NCBI RefSeq assembly: GCF_004138105.1 | Contig: NZ_RXHQ01000026.1 | Span: 1 to 40,303 of the forward strand | DNA from: Xylanivirga thermophila | GTDB taxonomy: Bacteria; Bacillota; Clostridia; Caldicoprobacterales; Xylanivirgaceae | DNA: 40,303 nt | Direction of reading: 5' to 3' | Shown here: positions 7,466 to 16,753 of the stretch, in pieces | How positions within the stretch are numbered: position 1 is the stretch's first letter | Layout: every line of letters begins with the position of its first letter | Program-made: the position numbers and the translations under genes | The notes under the pieces: generated by a model | Database searches by the model: none | Seen by the model: the letters and a program-made list of their open reading frames with translations, nothing else | Told to the model about the DNA's origin: nothing

Positions 7466-10057
7466 TTATTGTTCCATACGTATACTCTCTATTATATTGC
7501 CTTTACCTATCTTTCGTAAAGGGGCAAATCCTGCCAAAAGTGCAATAGTCGTAGCGCCTAGCACTGATATAATGATATGTTTCCAGGGAATTACCCAAGC
7601 AAATTCCCTTATGCCAATAAACAGAGTATACAATATATACGACAGTCCTGTACCTAAAATACTGCCATATACAGCAGATATTATACCATAAAATATGCTT
7701 TCAAGGCATACCATTTTTTTTATTCCTCCCTGAGTCATACCAGTGGCTTTTAATACTGCCAATTCTTTGGTGCGTAATAGGAGATTTGTGCTTATGGTAT
7801 TTATTATATTTAGGCATCCTATAAGGGTGATAACTGCTACAAAGCCATAGAGAAATATGCTCATGGTTATGGCAGCATTTTTATCCCGTTTTGCTTGCTC
7901 GGCATAGTCGATATACTCAATACTAAGTTCTTTTTCCTTATAATCCTTTAGGTATTGTGCCACTGCATCTTTAGAGCTACCTTCTTTAAGGGTTATATAA
8001 ATCTGTCCATATTTATCCGACCCTGTCACATCTTGCAGTACTTTTTCCGTAGTTATAATATTTACTGCGCTGTTTAGATTATATTTGTCGTTTAGCAGAC
8101 CTTGTTTTAAGATACCTGCAACCTTTATAGTCTTATATTCTGGATTATCACTGTCATAATCAGTGGTTATCTTTATTGTATCACCTACATTATAGTCTAC
8201 TATATCAATTAGTGCATCCTTTGTATCATTTACCCATACCCTGGAGGTTTCCACAATTAGTACCCCGTTTTCTTTATTCAGTGCATCTATATCTATCCTG
8301 CCCTCTTTTAAGTAGGGTTTTAACTCATCAAAATTTTCATCACCATAGGATATTATTGCGTTATTATAGAGTTTTACAGCTCCATTTTCCTTTTCAGATA
8401 AATGTTCAGGCTGTAGTTCTTTAAACCTAGCAGTAATTTTATCTTCCGGTATTAATAAGGTACTAGTAGTGTTTCTGTACTTATATACCTTGTCTACTCC
8501 GGATAAGTTTTTGATTGTTTCGTAATTTTCTTGAGAAAATACGCCTGATCTTTTCCCCCAAACCGAAAAATCTATTTTTTTATCCAGATCAACTGCATCC
8601 ATACTAAAGGCAAAGTTTACAAAGCTTGAGAACACTATATAGAGTATGATACTTATTATCATGGAAAATACAGTGATATTAAAGCGCTTTTTATTCCGCC
8701 TTAGATTTTTATAGGCAATTTCTCCTTCTATGCCAAATAACCATCTGGAGACGGGAGCTTTTTTAACCTTGTCGAAGTTTTCCTTTTTAAAGTTGCCAGT
8801 ATTTCTTACTGCATCCAGGGGAGAGACTTTGGCAGCTTGGTTTGCTGGTCCTCGAACTGATAAATATACGGTTATAAGCCCTAAAATACTACTTATTATG
8901 AATACGGGGGGAGAGAGTACTATTACTAGATGTTTAAAAATATCAAACTGGAAGCGGCTTATAATATAAACTACTACCTGCATGGCAAATACTCCACAGA
9001 CCAAGCCTATTGGAATACTTATAATGCTTAATATTAGCGCCTCCCTTAGTATTATCTCCCTAATCTGCCCAGGGGATGCGCCTACACATCTTAACATACC
9101 AAACTGGGATACTCTCTCCAATACCGAAATATTAAATGAATTGTATATTACGGCTATTGTGGCTACTATTATGAGCAGTATTATGAATGCCAGTATGGAC
9201 ATGAGGCTACTATTTAATGAGGGACTTATGCTCTGTGCAGATAATCTAAGCAGATTTTCATTAAAATCTATATTGGATTCGTCAACAAGCCCTATATCAT
9301 CAGCGATGCTATTTACAGTATCGTGGGCCTTTTTTACAGAGTTAAGTTTTATATTTATATTATAACTTTCATTAGGAGATATGGAAGTATTATCAAGATA
9401 GGTAATGCCATCACCTATTTCAAAATATCCTCCCATAGTATTAGGCTCTATAAGTCCTACTATAACGTAATCCTTTTCAGAAGTTTTTTCAAACACTTCA
9501 TTTTCACTTTTTTCTCTTTTAGTAAGCACATGGTTTTCTTGTTTATCTATTCTAATTCCTGTAGTAAGGTGTATCTTATCTCCTACTTTAGGCTGATTAG
9601 GTAGATACTCAAGTGTCCAATAATCTAGGGCTATTTCGCCTTCAGTCTGTGGCAGTCGGCCTTCCTTAAGCTTTATGGGTTTTATATTAAAATTATCCCT
9701 GTCATATGCAGAGATGGCAATATATCTATAAGGTGGCAAGTGTTTATATTCTTCCATTTGTTCCTCAGGCATCTTTTGTAGAACGCCAAATCCATCATCT
9801 CGGAATACTCCCGCCTTTTCTATTTTCACATGCTTTTTAAGATTATCTATCTTATCACCGGGAACATTACATAAAATGGCATGATAATCCCCTTTATTAT
9901 CTATTTCATCTTGTATCATGGCATTTTGCATACTTACAAGCATGGTACCTATGGCAGTTATAAGGGCTACTGAAAGTATTATGCCTATAGCAGTTAATAT
10001 GGTACGTTTTTTTTGTACATTTAAATATCTTCCTGTTATTTCTTTGTAATTTTTCAT
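7466..10057 (-). CDS. ABC transporter permease, FtsX/MacB type, two FtsX domains
   Basis: This is the membrane part of an ABC transporter of the lipoprotein-release/antimicrobial-peptide class. One membrane segment lies near residues 18-42, followed by a large outside domain of about 230 residues, three segments near 285-405 (first FtsX domain), one near 470-495, a second outside domain, and three more near 740-850 (second FtsX domain). Its start overlaps the ATPase stop by 4 bp. The neighbouring two-component system suggests induction by a peptide or envelope stress, as in Bce-like modules, but the 863-residue double-FtsX layout differs from BceB. The substrate is unknown. Confidence 0.88.
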   Translation of the reverse strand: MKNYKEITGRYLNVQKKRTILTAIGIILSVALITAIGTMLVSMQNAMIQDEIDNKGDYHAILCNVPGDKIDNLKKHVKIEKAGVFRDDGFGVLQKMPEEQMEEYKHLPPYRYIAISAYDRDNFNIKPIKLKEGRLPQTEGEIALDYWTLEYLPNQPKVGDKIHLTTGIRIDKQENHVLTKREKSENEVFEKTSEKDYVIVGLIEPNTMGGYFEIGDGITYLDNTSISPNESYNINIKLNSVKKAHDTVNSIADDIGLVDESNIDFNENLLRLSAQSISPSLNSSLMSILAFIILLIIVATIAVIYNSFNISVLERVSQFGMLRCVGASPGQIREIILREALILSIISIPIGLVCGVFAMQVVVYIISRFQFDIFKHLVIVLSPPVFIISSILGLITVYLSVRGPANQAAKVSPLDAVRNTGNFKKENFDKVKKAPVSRWLFGIEGEIAYKNLRRNKKRFNITVFSMIISIILYIVFSSFVNFAFSMDAVDLDKKIDFSVWGKRSGVFSQENYETIKNLSGVDKVYKYRNTTSTLLIPEDKITARFKELQPEHLSEKENGAVKLYNNAIISYGDENFDELKPYLKEGRIDIDALNKENGVLIVETSRVWVNDTKDALIDIVDYNVGDTIKITTDYDSDNPEYKTIKVAGILKQGLLNDKYNLNSAVNIITTEKVLQDVTGSDKYGQIYITLKEGSSKDAVAQYLKDYKEKELSIEYIDYAEQAKRDKNAAITMSIFLYGFVAVITLIGCLNIINTISTNLLLRTKELAVLKATGMTQGGIKKMVCLESIFYGIISAVYGSILGTGLSYILYTLFIGIREFAWVIPWKHIIISVLGATTIALLAGFAPLRKIGKGNIIESIRMEQ

Positions 10058-10737
10058 ACTGCCATCACCTCATCACCTACTATCATACCGTCTTCTATGG
10101 TGATTATCCTGTCGGCCTGGGATGCTATATCAAGGTCATGGGTTATTATTATAAGCGTTTGGTGATATCTCTGTACTGATATCTTCAAAAGATCTATTAT
10201 TTCTCTGCTGTTTTTACTGTCCAGATTGCCTGTAGGCTCATCTGCTAGTATTATGGAAGGATTATAGGCTAATGCCCTTCCTATGGATACCCTCTGCTGT
10301 TGTCCCCCGGATAATTCCGATGGTAGATGGTTTTTTCTATTCTTGAGTCCTAATATATCCATAAGTTCATTTAGATATTTTCGATCTACCCTTTTATTAT
10401 CAAGGAGTAGGGGTAGTAGTATATTTTCCTCCGCTGTAAGCACAGGTATTAAATTATAGAATTGAAATATAAATCCTACTTTTCGGCGTCTGAATATTGC
10501 CAACTGCTTTTCATTTAGATTATATATATCCATGCCATCTACTATTACTTTACCAGATGTAGGTCTATCTACACCACCTAAGAGGTGCAGAAGTGTACTT
10601 TTACCCGATCCGCTAGCACCTACTATGGCTACGAATTCTCCTTCGTCTATGGAGATATTGACATTTTTAAGGGCGTCTACCTTGGTAGCACCGCTCCCAT
10701 AGCTTTTGCAAAGATCTATAGTTTTTAACATTTCCAT
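10054..10737 (-). CDS. ABC transporter ATP-binding protein (LolD/MacB family)
   Basis: This ATPase drives the adjacent FtsX-type permease. It shows Walker A GASGSGKST, the Q-loop region FQFYNLIPVLTAEEN, the signature LSGGQQQR, Walker B IILADEPTGNLDS and the H-loop ITHD. The length of 227 residues is typical for this family. GGGAGG precedes the start. The 4-bp overlap with the permease gene indicates coupled translation. Confidence 0.94.
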   Translation of the reverse strand: MEMLKTIDLCKSYGSGATKVDALKNVNISIDEGEFVAIVGASGSGKSTLLHLLGGVDRPTSGKVIVDGMDIYNLNEKQLAIFRRRKVGFIFQFYNLIPVLTAEENILLPLLLDNKRVDRKYLNELMDILGLKNRKNHLPSELSGGQQQRVSIGRALAYNPSIILADEPTGNLDSKNSREIIDLLKISVQRYHQTLIIITHDLDIASQADRIITIEDGMIVGDEVMAV

Positions 10738-10776
10738 TTATTCATATCCTCCCTACACTATATTATCGCTTAAATA

Positions 10777-10852
10777 AGTATAGATGATCTTCCTTACAGG
10801 GAGGTGAATTTTATCTTACAATTAAGTAAGGATATCCTTAAGATTTTCTTAA
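10777..10852 (-). promoter_or_regulatory. candidate response-regulator-dependent promoter of the ABC operon
   Basis: On the minus strand, a TATACT -10 box (10777-10782) has no good -35 box. Upstream lie an inverted repeat, CTTAC-N6-GTAAG (10815-10830), and two TTAAG copies starting 11 bp apart (10837-10852). Missing -35 plus 11-bp-phased repeats is the layout expected for activation by an OmpR-family regulator, and the gene for one lies just upstream. This is inference from pattern only. Confidence 0.4.
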
Positions 10853-12102
10853 ATTATACCCTTCAAGAACGTTATGGTGAATTTTGTTCCTTCATGTTTC
10901 TTACTTTTTACCGATATGGTGCCTCCCTGGGATTCTATTATAAGTTTGCTAAGGGCTAGTCCAATACCAACGCTTTCAGTTTTAACTGTGCTAGTTCCCT
11001 TATAAAATCGCTCAAATATATGGGGCAGATCTTTTCTATCTATGCCTTCACCACTATCTTTTATTATTATCCTGCTGAAGATGGGGGTTTCTTCTATTGA
11101 GATCAGTATATTTCCTCCATATTCTGTATGCTCAATGCAGTTTTTAAGTATATTTATAATGGCCTCGGCTGTCCAGTCTCTGTCACCTAAAAATTGCGCC
11201 TTTTTTATTTCACCATCTAATGTAATAAGTTGGTGCTTGGATTCGACTTTAGGGTTTAAAGTGGCAATGGCTATATCCACCGGCTCTATAAGATATATAC
11301 ATTCCCTTTTAAACTGTATAGCTCCCGCCTCCAATCGAGCCACCTTTAGAAGGCTGATGGTAAGCCATTCCATTCTTTCAAGCTGAGTCTTACTTTTTTT
11401 AAGGAATACTTCCCCTACATCATCATCCATATCCCTATCCTCTAACATAAGTTCATTAAACATAATTAGTGATGATAATGGTGTTTTAAGCTGATGGGAT
11501 ATGTCAGATATTATATTTTTGAGGAATATCTTTTCATTACTCAGCTGCTCAATACCAAGCTTTATTCTGTTTGCCATTTGATTGAACTGGTGGTTTAGTA
11601 TACCTATCTCCCCCTGTTCATCTTCGGGCAATATGAGGGAAAAATCGCCCTTTACTACCTGTTCAGCAGCATGTGAGATATTTTGAATCTTTGAATATAG
11701 ATGTTTATGTTCTCTAGATATTAAAAAAAATATTGGAATAAAGTATATAATGGCTATAAGGAGCACTTTTATCTGGATATTAAGATATATTCCCTTGAGT
11801 AAGGGTTGATTTCCTATGCCCATGTTCTTATTGTATCCATAACGCTTTAGTATTTCTTGTCCCTTGCTTATCTCCGTATTGTTAGGGCCCTTTAGTATGA
11901 CGGGCATAATTTCATCTTCAAATTGTGGATATTTACTCAGTATCTGCCCTGTAAGTGCCGCGTTTTGTTCTACAATAGCTTCATTTATTCTGTTTAACCA
12001 AACCATAGTAAATGAAAACAGAATAATTGCAAATATTATCTGGCATAATAAAAGCATTGTGATAGTTGATCTAAATTCAGGATTTTTAAACAATTCATAC
12101 AT
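10849..12102 (-). CDS. sensor histidine kinase (HAMP, HisKA, HATPase)
   Basis: This membrane kinase partners the response regulator encoded 2 bp upstream. With the start at 12102 it has a first membrane segment (about 13-35), an outside loop of some 75 residues, a second segment (about 111-128), a HAMP linker, the phospho-accepting His203 in SDISHQLKTPL, an N box (NILKNCIEH), and G boxes (DSGEGID, GIGLALSK). A longer reading frame reaches 12132 but would overlap the regulator gene; GGGGGA followed by ATG at 12102 fits better. The sizeable outside loop suggests direct ligand sensing, unlike loopless BceS-type kinases. Confidence 0.93.
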   Translation of the reverse strand: MYELFKNPEFRSTITMLLLCQIIFAIILFSFTMVWLNRINEAIVEQNAALTGQILSKYPQFEDEIMPVILKGPNNTEISKGQEILKRYGYNKNMGIGNQPLLKGIYLNIQIKVLLIAIIYFIPIFFLISREHKHLYSKIQNISHAAEQVVKGDFSLILPEDEQGEIGILNHQFNQMANRIKLGIEQLSNEKIFLKNIISDISHQLKTPLSSLIMFNELMLEDRDMDDDVGEVFLKKSKTQLERMEWLTISLLKVARLEAGAIQFKRECIYLIEPVDIAIATLNPKVESKHQLITLDGEIKKAQFLGDRDWTAEAIINILKNCIEHTEYGGNILISIEETPIFSRIIIKDSGEGIDRKDLPHIFERFYKGTSTVKTESVGIGLALSKLIIESQGGTISVKSKKHEGTKFTITFLKGII

Positions 12103-12104
12103 AT

Positions 12105-12803
12105 CTAATCCCCCATTATATCCTGATCCCATCGGTAGCCAAATCCCCTTACAGTGATTATATATCGGGGATATGCAGGGTCATCTTCTAATTTTTCTCT
12201 TAGCCTTCTTATATATACTGATAGTGTGTTATCGTCTACAAAGGATTCGTCTATATCCCATAAAGTTTGGATGAGTATATCCCGGGTCAATACCTGCTTT
12301 GGATGATTTATAAATATGAGGAGCAGTTTATATTCTGCCGGGGTTAAGGAAATATCTTTGCCGTTTTTTTTCACTCTGCTTTCCATGGGTTGTATTTTTA
12401 TATTTCCAGATGTAATCTTATTGGCTTGTTTTACGGTTGGGATATTATGGCGCCTTAATACTGCCTTTATACGGGATACCAATTCCCTTACCCTAAAGGG
12501 CTTTGTGATATAATCATCTCCGCCCATATCAAGACCCAATACCACATTTACTTCTTCATCACAGGCTGTTAAAAATATTATTGGGGTATTCAATTTAGCC
12601 CTTATCTTTTGGCAAAGGTCATATCCACTGCCATCTGGCAGCATGACATCGAGTATTATAAGGTCGTATTTTTTGTTGGCAATAGCTCCTTGGGCAGAGT
12701 TTATACTATTGGCTGTATCAACTGCAAAATTTTCGTTTTTGAGTGTATATTCTATGCCCATGGCTAGGGCAGTATCGTCTTCTACTAGAAGAATGTTGTA
12801 CAT
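12105..12803 (-). CDS. OmpR-family response regulator
   Basis: This DNA-binding regulator is the probable partner of the adjacent kinase. The receiver domain (1-118) has acidic residues ED at 9-10, phospho-acceptor Asp52 in IILDVMLPDGSG, and the switch/lysine region DDYITKPF. The C-terminal winged helix (about 130-228) includes LTPAEYKLLLIF and VYIRRLREKLEDDP. AAAGGAG precedes the start. The order regulator, kinase, ATPase, permease on one strand suggests that it controls the transporter. Confidence 0.95.
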   Translation of the reverse strand: MYNILLVEDDTALAMGIEYTLKNENFAVDTANSINSAQGAIANKKYDLIILDVMLPDGSGYDLCQKIRAKLNTPIIFLTACDEEVNVVLGLDMGGDDYITKPFRVRELVSRIKAVLRRHNIPTVKQANKITSGNIKIQPMESRVKKNGKDISLTPAEYKLLLIFINHPKQVLTRDILIQTLWDIDESFVDDNTLSVYIRRLREKLEDDPAYPRYIITVRGFGYRWDQDIMGD

Positions 12804-12942
12804 TTTTTTATTCTCCTTTCATATGTTAATAATTGTATCAAAGATTCAATATAAGTGCTATAGTAAAAAAGTGGGTTAAAGCAATTGTAATTTAAAGGAC
12901 TTTCACATTAAAAATAGAAATGTAATATATTATACAAAAATG

Positions 12943-12971
12943 TTGAATCATTTATAATGTTAAGCTGATAT
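12943..12971 (+). promoter_or_regulatory. candidate sigma-A promoter of the GH16 gene
   Basis: TTGAAT (12943-12948) and TGATAT (12966-12971) are 17 bp apart. The predicted start gives a short leader containing GGAGGGGAG before ATG 12994. Confidence 0.45.
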
Positions 12972-12993
12972 TTATGTTTGGAGGGGAGATAAT

Positions 12994-14124
12994 ATGCATA
13001 AAAAATTTTTTAAGTCTATATTAATTATTATTCCTTTTTTGATTATTATAGTTGCTTTTTCTGCATCCAAAAGGGCCAATTCTATTGGCGTGTTAGATGA
13101 AACATATGCCTTTAGAGCTATTTCACCTGTACAAGATGATGAATATGTGGATCCGTCAACTTGTGAATTTAAATGGGAAGAAGTTAAAGACGCAAAAAAA
13201 TATCGTCTTGTTATATCAGAAGATGAGGACTTAAAAAAAGTTGTTTTTGATGATTTTGTAGAACAATCTAACAAAACCGTTAAAGGGCTTAAACCTGCAA
13301 CCACTTATTATTGGAAGATTACAGCCATATTGACTGATGTCAAGGGAAAGGAAAAAAACATGGATAATAAAGATGGAATAAGAATGTTTAAAACCGGTTT
13401 GAATAATGTTAGTGATAAAGAGATGACACCCCAAATGATAAGGGAAAAATGGAATCTTACATTTGAAGACGATTTTGATGGGGATAAAATTGATGACAGT
13501 AAGTGGAGTCATTGCCCTGAATGGGAGCGCAAGGATGGATTTTGGTCCAATGAAGATGCATATTTGGATGGAGAGGGAAATCTCATCATTCGAGTGGATG
13601 AGAGGGATGGTAAGTATTATTCCGGAGCCATTCGCTCGATGGATAAATTTGAACAAAAGCAAGGCTTTTTTGAAATACGATGTAAACTACAAACTCAAGA
13701 GGGTTTTTGGGGTGCTTTTTGGCTCATGTCTCCTACGGTAGCAGAGGTAGGGGATGAAGGAAGGGACGGAACGGAGATTGATATTATGGAGTCTGCATAT
13801 TTAAAAAGCAGTAAAATATGTCAGGCATTGCACTGGGATGGTTATGAAGATGATCATAAATCCGATTCCAACATTCCTTATATACCGTATATATATGAGG
13901 GGTATCATACATTTGCTGTAAATTGGACTGAATATGAATATGTGTTTTATGTGGATGATCAGCCTACTTGGATAACTTCTGCCGGAGGTGTATCACAGGT
14001 ACCTGCCTATCTAAAGATTACTGCGGAAGTTGGTGATTGGGCGGGAGATATAAAAAATGCAAAACTTCCTGATTATCTAGTAGTAGATTATGTTCGTGTC
14101 TATCAGAAACCAGGGAATAAATAG
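12994..14124 (+). CDS. secreted or membrane-anchored GH16 glycoside hydrolase
   Basis: This extracellular enzyme is predicted to cleave beta-1,3- or mixed-linked glucans or related polysaccharides. An N-terminal hydrophobic segment (about 7-24) serves as signal peptide or anchor. Residues 40-130 resemble a fibronectin III-like domain (VKGLKPATTYYWKITA). The GH16 domain follows from about residue 150 and holds the catalytic motif EIDIME with nucleophile Glu261, Asp263 and acid/base Glu266. The ExDxxE spacing is the form with an extra residue, as in laminarinases and agarases, rather than the ExDxE of Bacillus lichenases. It faces a polysaccharide deacetylase gene with only 10 bp between them. 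Confidence 0.9.
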   Translation: MHKKFFKSILIIIPFLIIIVAFSASKRANSIGVLDETYAFRAISPVQDDEYVDPSTCEFKWEEVKDAKKYRLVISEDEDLKKVVFDDFVEQSNKTVKGLKPATTYYWKITAILTDVKGKEKNMDNKDGIRMFKTGLNNVSDKEMTPQMIREKWNLTFEDDFDGDKIDDSKWSHCPEWERKDGFWSNEDAYLDGEGNLIIRVDERDGKYYSGAIRSMDKFEQKQGFFEIRCKLQTQEGFWGAFWLMSPTVAEVGDEGRDGTEIDIMESAYLKSSKICQALHWDGYEDDHKSDSNIPYIPYIYEGYHTFAVNWTEYEYVFYVDDQPTWITSAGGVSQVPAYLKITAEVGDWAGDIKNAKLPDYLVVDYVRVYQKPGNK

Positions 14125-14134
14125 AGATATTTAA

Positions 14135-14998
14135 TTATTTTGTTTGATTTATAAGTTTATCAACTGTAACAAATTCATACCCCAAGTTTTTTAACCTAGT
14201 TATGATGGAGGGCAGGATATCCACTGTAGCTTTTCGATTATCCTGCCCTCCTGCTGAATGCATGAGTATTACGGCACCAGGGTGTATGGTATTTACAACA
14301 CAGTTTTCTATGTCTTCTTTATCCTCGGTATACCAGTCAAGTGAATCTATACTCCACGCTATAACCTTATAATCTTCTTTTTTTAGTAATTCCATCTGTT
14401 CATCGGATACCAGTCCATAAGGAGGCCGAAAATATTTTGGTTTTGGCCTCCCATCTATGCCGTCTATGAGTTTTTGGGTCTTTTCTATCTCCTTAAAAAG
14501 TTCTTTGGCATCGATTGACAGTGGTCTAGGATGGCTATAGGTGTGATTGGATAATTGATGTCCTTCCTGTATAATCCTTTCACCTATCTCAGGATATCTA
14601 TCTAGATTTTGGCCTACTGCAAAAAATGTAGCTTTAACATCAAAATTATCAAGTATATCTAGGATTTTAGGCGTAGTTTTAGCATCTGGACCGTCATCAA
14701 AGGTCAAAGATATGACCTTTTGGGTGGCGGGAGTGCATATATAAAAGGCGTCTTTGAATTTATCAGATAATTCTTTTGCTTTTTCCCTAAAGCTCTTCAG
14801 GGATAGCTGCGTTTTTTCGTCTAAATCTATAGGGGGTTCCTGCACCTGTATATCTGTAATATTATTAGTATTTTTATCTTCTATTGTTGGAGCTCGTGAA
14901 ATAGGTGCTTTAGGTCTATCTAAAGCTTGATACTGACATCCCGATAGTATCAGCAGGGCAAAGCATATATAGAACAACTTATTTTTATATTTTATCAT
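14135..14998 (-). CDS. polysaccharide deacetylase (NodB/CE4), lipoprotein
   Basis: This is predicted to remove acetyl groups from peptidoglycan or another cell-surface polysaccharide outside the membrane. The signal peptide ends in the lipobox LSGC (Cys21). The NodB domain is complete: TFDDGPD (Asp101-Asp102), metal ligands in SNHTYSHP, YFRPPYG, WSIDSLDW and VILMHSA. A GTG at 15010 is in frame, but it overlaps the ribosome site AGAGGTG, so ATG 14998 is preferred. A linker of about 70 residues separates lipobox and domain. It is convergent with the GH16 gene and no terminator is visible between them. Confidence 0.92.
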   Translation of the reverse strand: MIKYKNKLFYICFALLILSGCQYQALDRPKAPISRAPTIEDKNTNNITDIQVQEPPIDLDEKTQLSLKSFREKAKELSDKFKDAFYICTPATQKVISLTFDDGPDAKTTPKILDILDNFDVKATFFAVGQNLDRYPEIGERIIQEGHQLSNHTYSHPRPLSIDAKELFKEIEKTQKLIDGIDGRPKPKYFRPPYGLVSDEQMELLKKEDYKVIAWSIDSLDWYTEDKEDIENCVVNTIHPGAVILMHSAGGQDNRKATVDILPSIITRLKNLGYEFVTVDKLINQTK

Positions 14999-15220
14999 GG
15001 TTTTAATCACCTCTATATAATTTATAGATAATATCGTTTTCTATATTTTTTCCCGATTAGGATATTATATTCTTGGATTTGGTATTAAGAGCAAAAATAT
15101 TATAAAATATATAATACCAATAGAGGATAGTGAAATATATATGCTTTGATTTTTATTATATGAAAATTTAATATCTTGACTGAGATTACATGAGAATTTT
15201 GCGCATAACATTTAAGTGCA

Positions 15221-16255
15221 CTAAAATTCTGTAGATTTACCCCAAATGATATTTGAGCTGATATGAGTTACTTCCATAGGAGATTCTGGATTTTCAATTC
15301 GGTATAGCAATTGCTTTGCAAGACGTTTTCCTAGAAGAAAGGTGTCCACATTTACTGTAGTCAGTTTACCGGATACTACAGAATATTCAGTACTACCGTC
15401 ATAACCAGAGATAGCGATATCCGCAGGGACATCATATCCATGCTCTATCAAATATTGCATCAAAAAATTTGCAACATAATCACTAACGCATACAAATGCC
15501 TGGGGCAATTTATCAAGGTTATTTAAAAAATCAGAAATCTCTTCATAATATGTGTGAATACCAATTTTTCCAGTCATACAATATTTTTCTTGTACCACTA
15601 GGTGATTTTCTTCCATTGCAGATAAGAAACCTTCAAATCGCTCCCTATTTGTCAATGCGTAATGAATATCTCCAATAAAACCGATCTCAGTCCTACCTTT
15701 TCTTATAATGTCATTTGTTATCTCTTTAACGGCCCTTTTCCCTTCTAATATAATTAAGTCTCCAGTAATCGTATCAATTGGAAAATCGGAAACTACGTCA
15801 AGAAAAACCTTAGGGATGTTTAATTTATTCAGCATGGAAAGAAGTTTAATATCATAAACATTCATGATTAGCATTCCACCAACTGTTCCGTTACTTAAGT
15901 CATCAGGCAAAGTATATCCTTTGTAATAGCGTGGAGGAAGATACTTATACATTAAATTAACACCATATTTATCTAATTCCTTTGCAAGCGGATGGATAAT
16001 ACTGATCCAAAATGTGGAAGGCTCTGTTCTGGAAATGACCACAGAAACGGTTTTTTTTGAATTTTCTAGATTGTTTTGCGCATTATAATCATTTATTTGA
16101 TTTTCTTGTTTAAGGTATCCCATTTCGCTTGCTGTTAACAATACCTGATCACGAAGTTTTTTTGAAACACCGGATTGGTTGTTCAGCACTTTTGATACAG
16201 TAACCCGTGATATATTAAGCATATCCGCTATGTCTTGCATAGTAACTTTTTTCAT
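15221..16255 (-). CDS. LacI-family transcriptional regulator
   Basis: This is the likely sugar-responsive regulator of the divergent mannoside operon. The LacI-type helix-turn-helix is at the N-terminus (VTMQDIADMLNISRVTVSKVLNN), followed by the hinge and a periplasmic-binding-protein-like effector domain (YDVPADIAISGYDGSTEYSV near the C-terminus). The length of 344 residues is typical. AGAAGGGG precedes the ATG. The gene is flanked on both sides by TTAAGTGCACT-like sequences (15209-15220 and 16274-16284). The effector is not evident. Confidence 0.92.
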   Translation of the reverse strand: MKKVTMQDIADMLNISRVTVSKVLNNQSGVSKKLRDQVLLTASEMGYLKQENQINDYNAQNNLENSKKTVSVVISRTEPSTFWISIIHPLAKELDKYGVNLMYKYLPPRYYKGYTLPDDLSNGTVGGMLIMNVYDIKLLSMLNKLNIPKVFLDVVSDFPIDTITGDLIILEGKRAVKEITNDIIRKGRTEIGFIGDIHYALTNRERFEGFLSAMEENHLVVQEKYCMTGKIGIHTYYEEISDFLNNLDKLPQAFVCVSDYVANFLMQYLIEHGYDVPADIAISGYDGSTEYSVVSGKLTTVNVDTFLLGKRLAKQLLYRIENPESPMEVTHISSNIIWGKSTEF

Positions 16256-16585
16256 TGTAACCCCTTCTTACCTATTAAAGTGCACTCTCAAAAACTTTAA
16301 GAGCTTTATTTTTTCTATATTTTAAGGCCCAAATTTTAGCTTTATCCAAACTTTTAGTCGAGTTTAATCTTAATTTTTTTCAACTATTTTTGGAGAAATT
16401 ACTATTACATATTGCTACAATTATAATACAATAAATTTATATGTTGGTATATTAATATATAAATTTATTATATTACATTTTTGACTAAAATCGACTAAAA
16501 AACAATTAAATTCTGAATCAATTATAGCATATTCATTCTTTACCTTCAATGTAAATTTACAAATGTTCAAAAAGATAAAAAAATA

Positions 16586-16614
16586 TTGACTTTATTTAAA
16601 GCTAGTGTTAAAAT
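16586..16614 (+). promoter_or_regulatory. upstream promoter P1 of the mannoside operon
   Basis: TTGACT (16586-16591) and TAAAAT (16609-16614) are 17 bp apart. The second copy of the 18-bp element lies just downstream of the predicted start. Confidence 0.65.
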
Positions 16615-16724
16615 AATTTATGCGTTAGTATATGTAATATACAGTTTTTTTGATTAAAATCGACTAAAAATAATCACTTTATCCTTAATGTAAATTTACA
16701 AAACCCCCAAAATGATAAAATGTG

Positions 16725-16753
16725 TTGAATTTATTTGGGGATGGTATTAAAAT
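16725..16753 (+). promoter_or_regulatory. downstream promoter P2 of the mannoside operon
   Basis: TTGAAT (16725-16730) and TAAAAT (16748-16753) are 17 bp apart, with the same distance to the upstream palindrome as P1. Transcription would begin near 16760, before the ribosome site GGGAGG. Confidence 0.6.

Noticed and set aside
8176-9604. Plus-strand frames of 79-127 codons opposite the ABC permease
   Set aside because: They lie antisense to a well-supported gene, lack ribosome sites and show no domain.
16483-16669. The 18-bp GACTAAAA repeats as a CRISPR array or transposon end
   Set aside because: There are too few copies, they are too short and irregularly spaced, and they sit at fixed distances from promoters.
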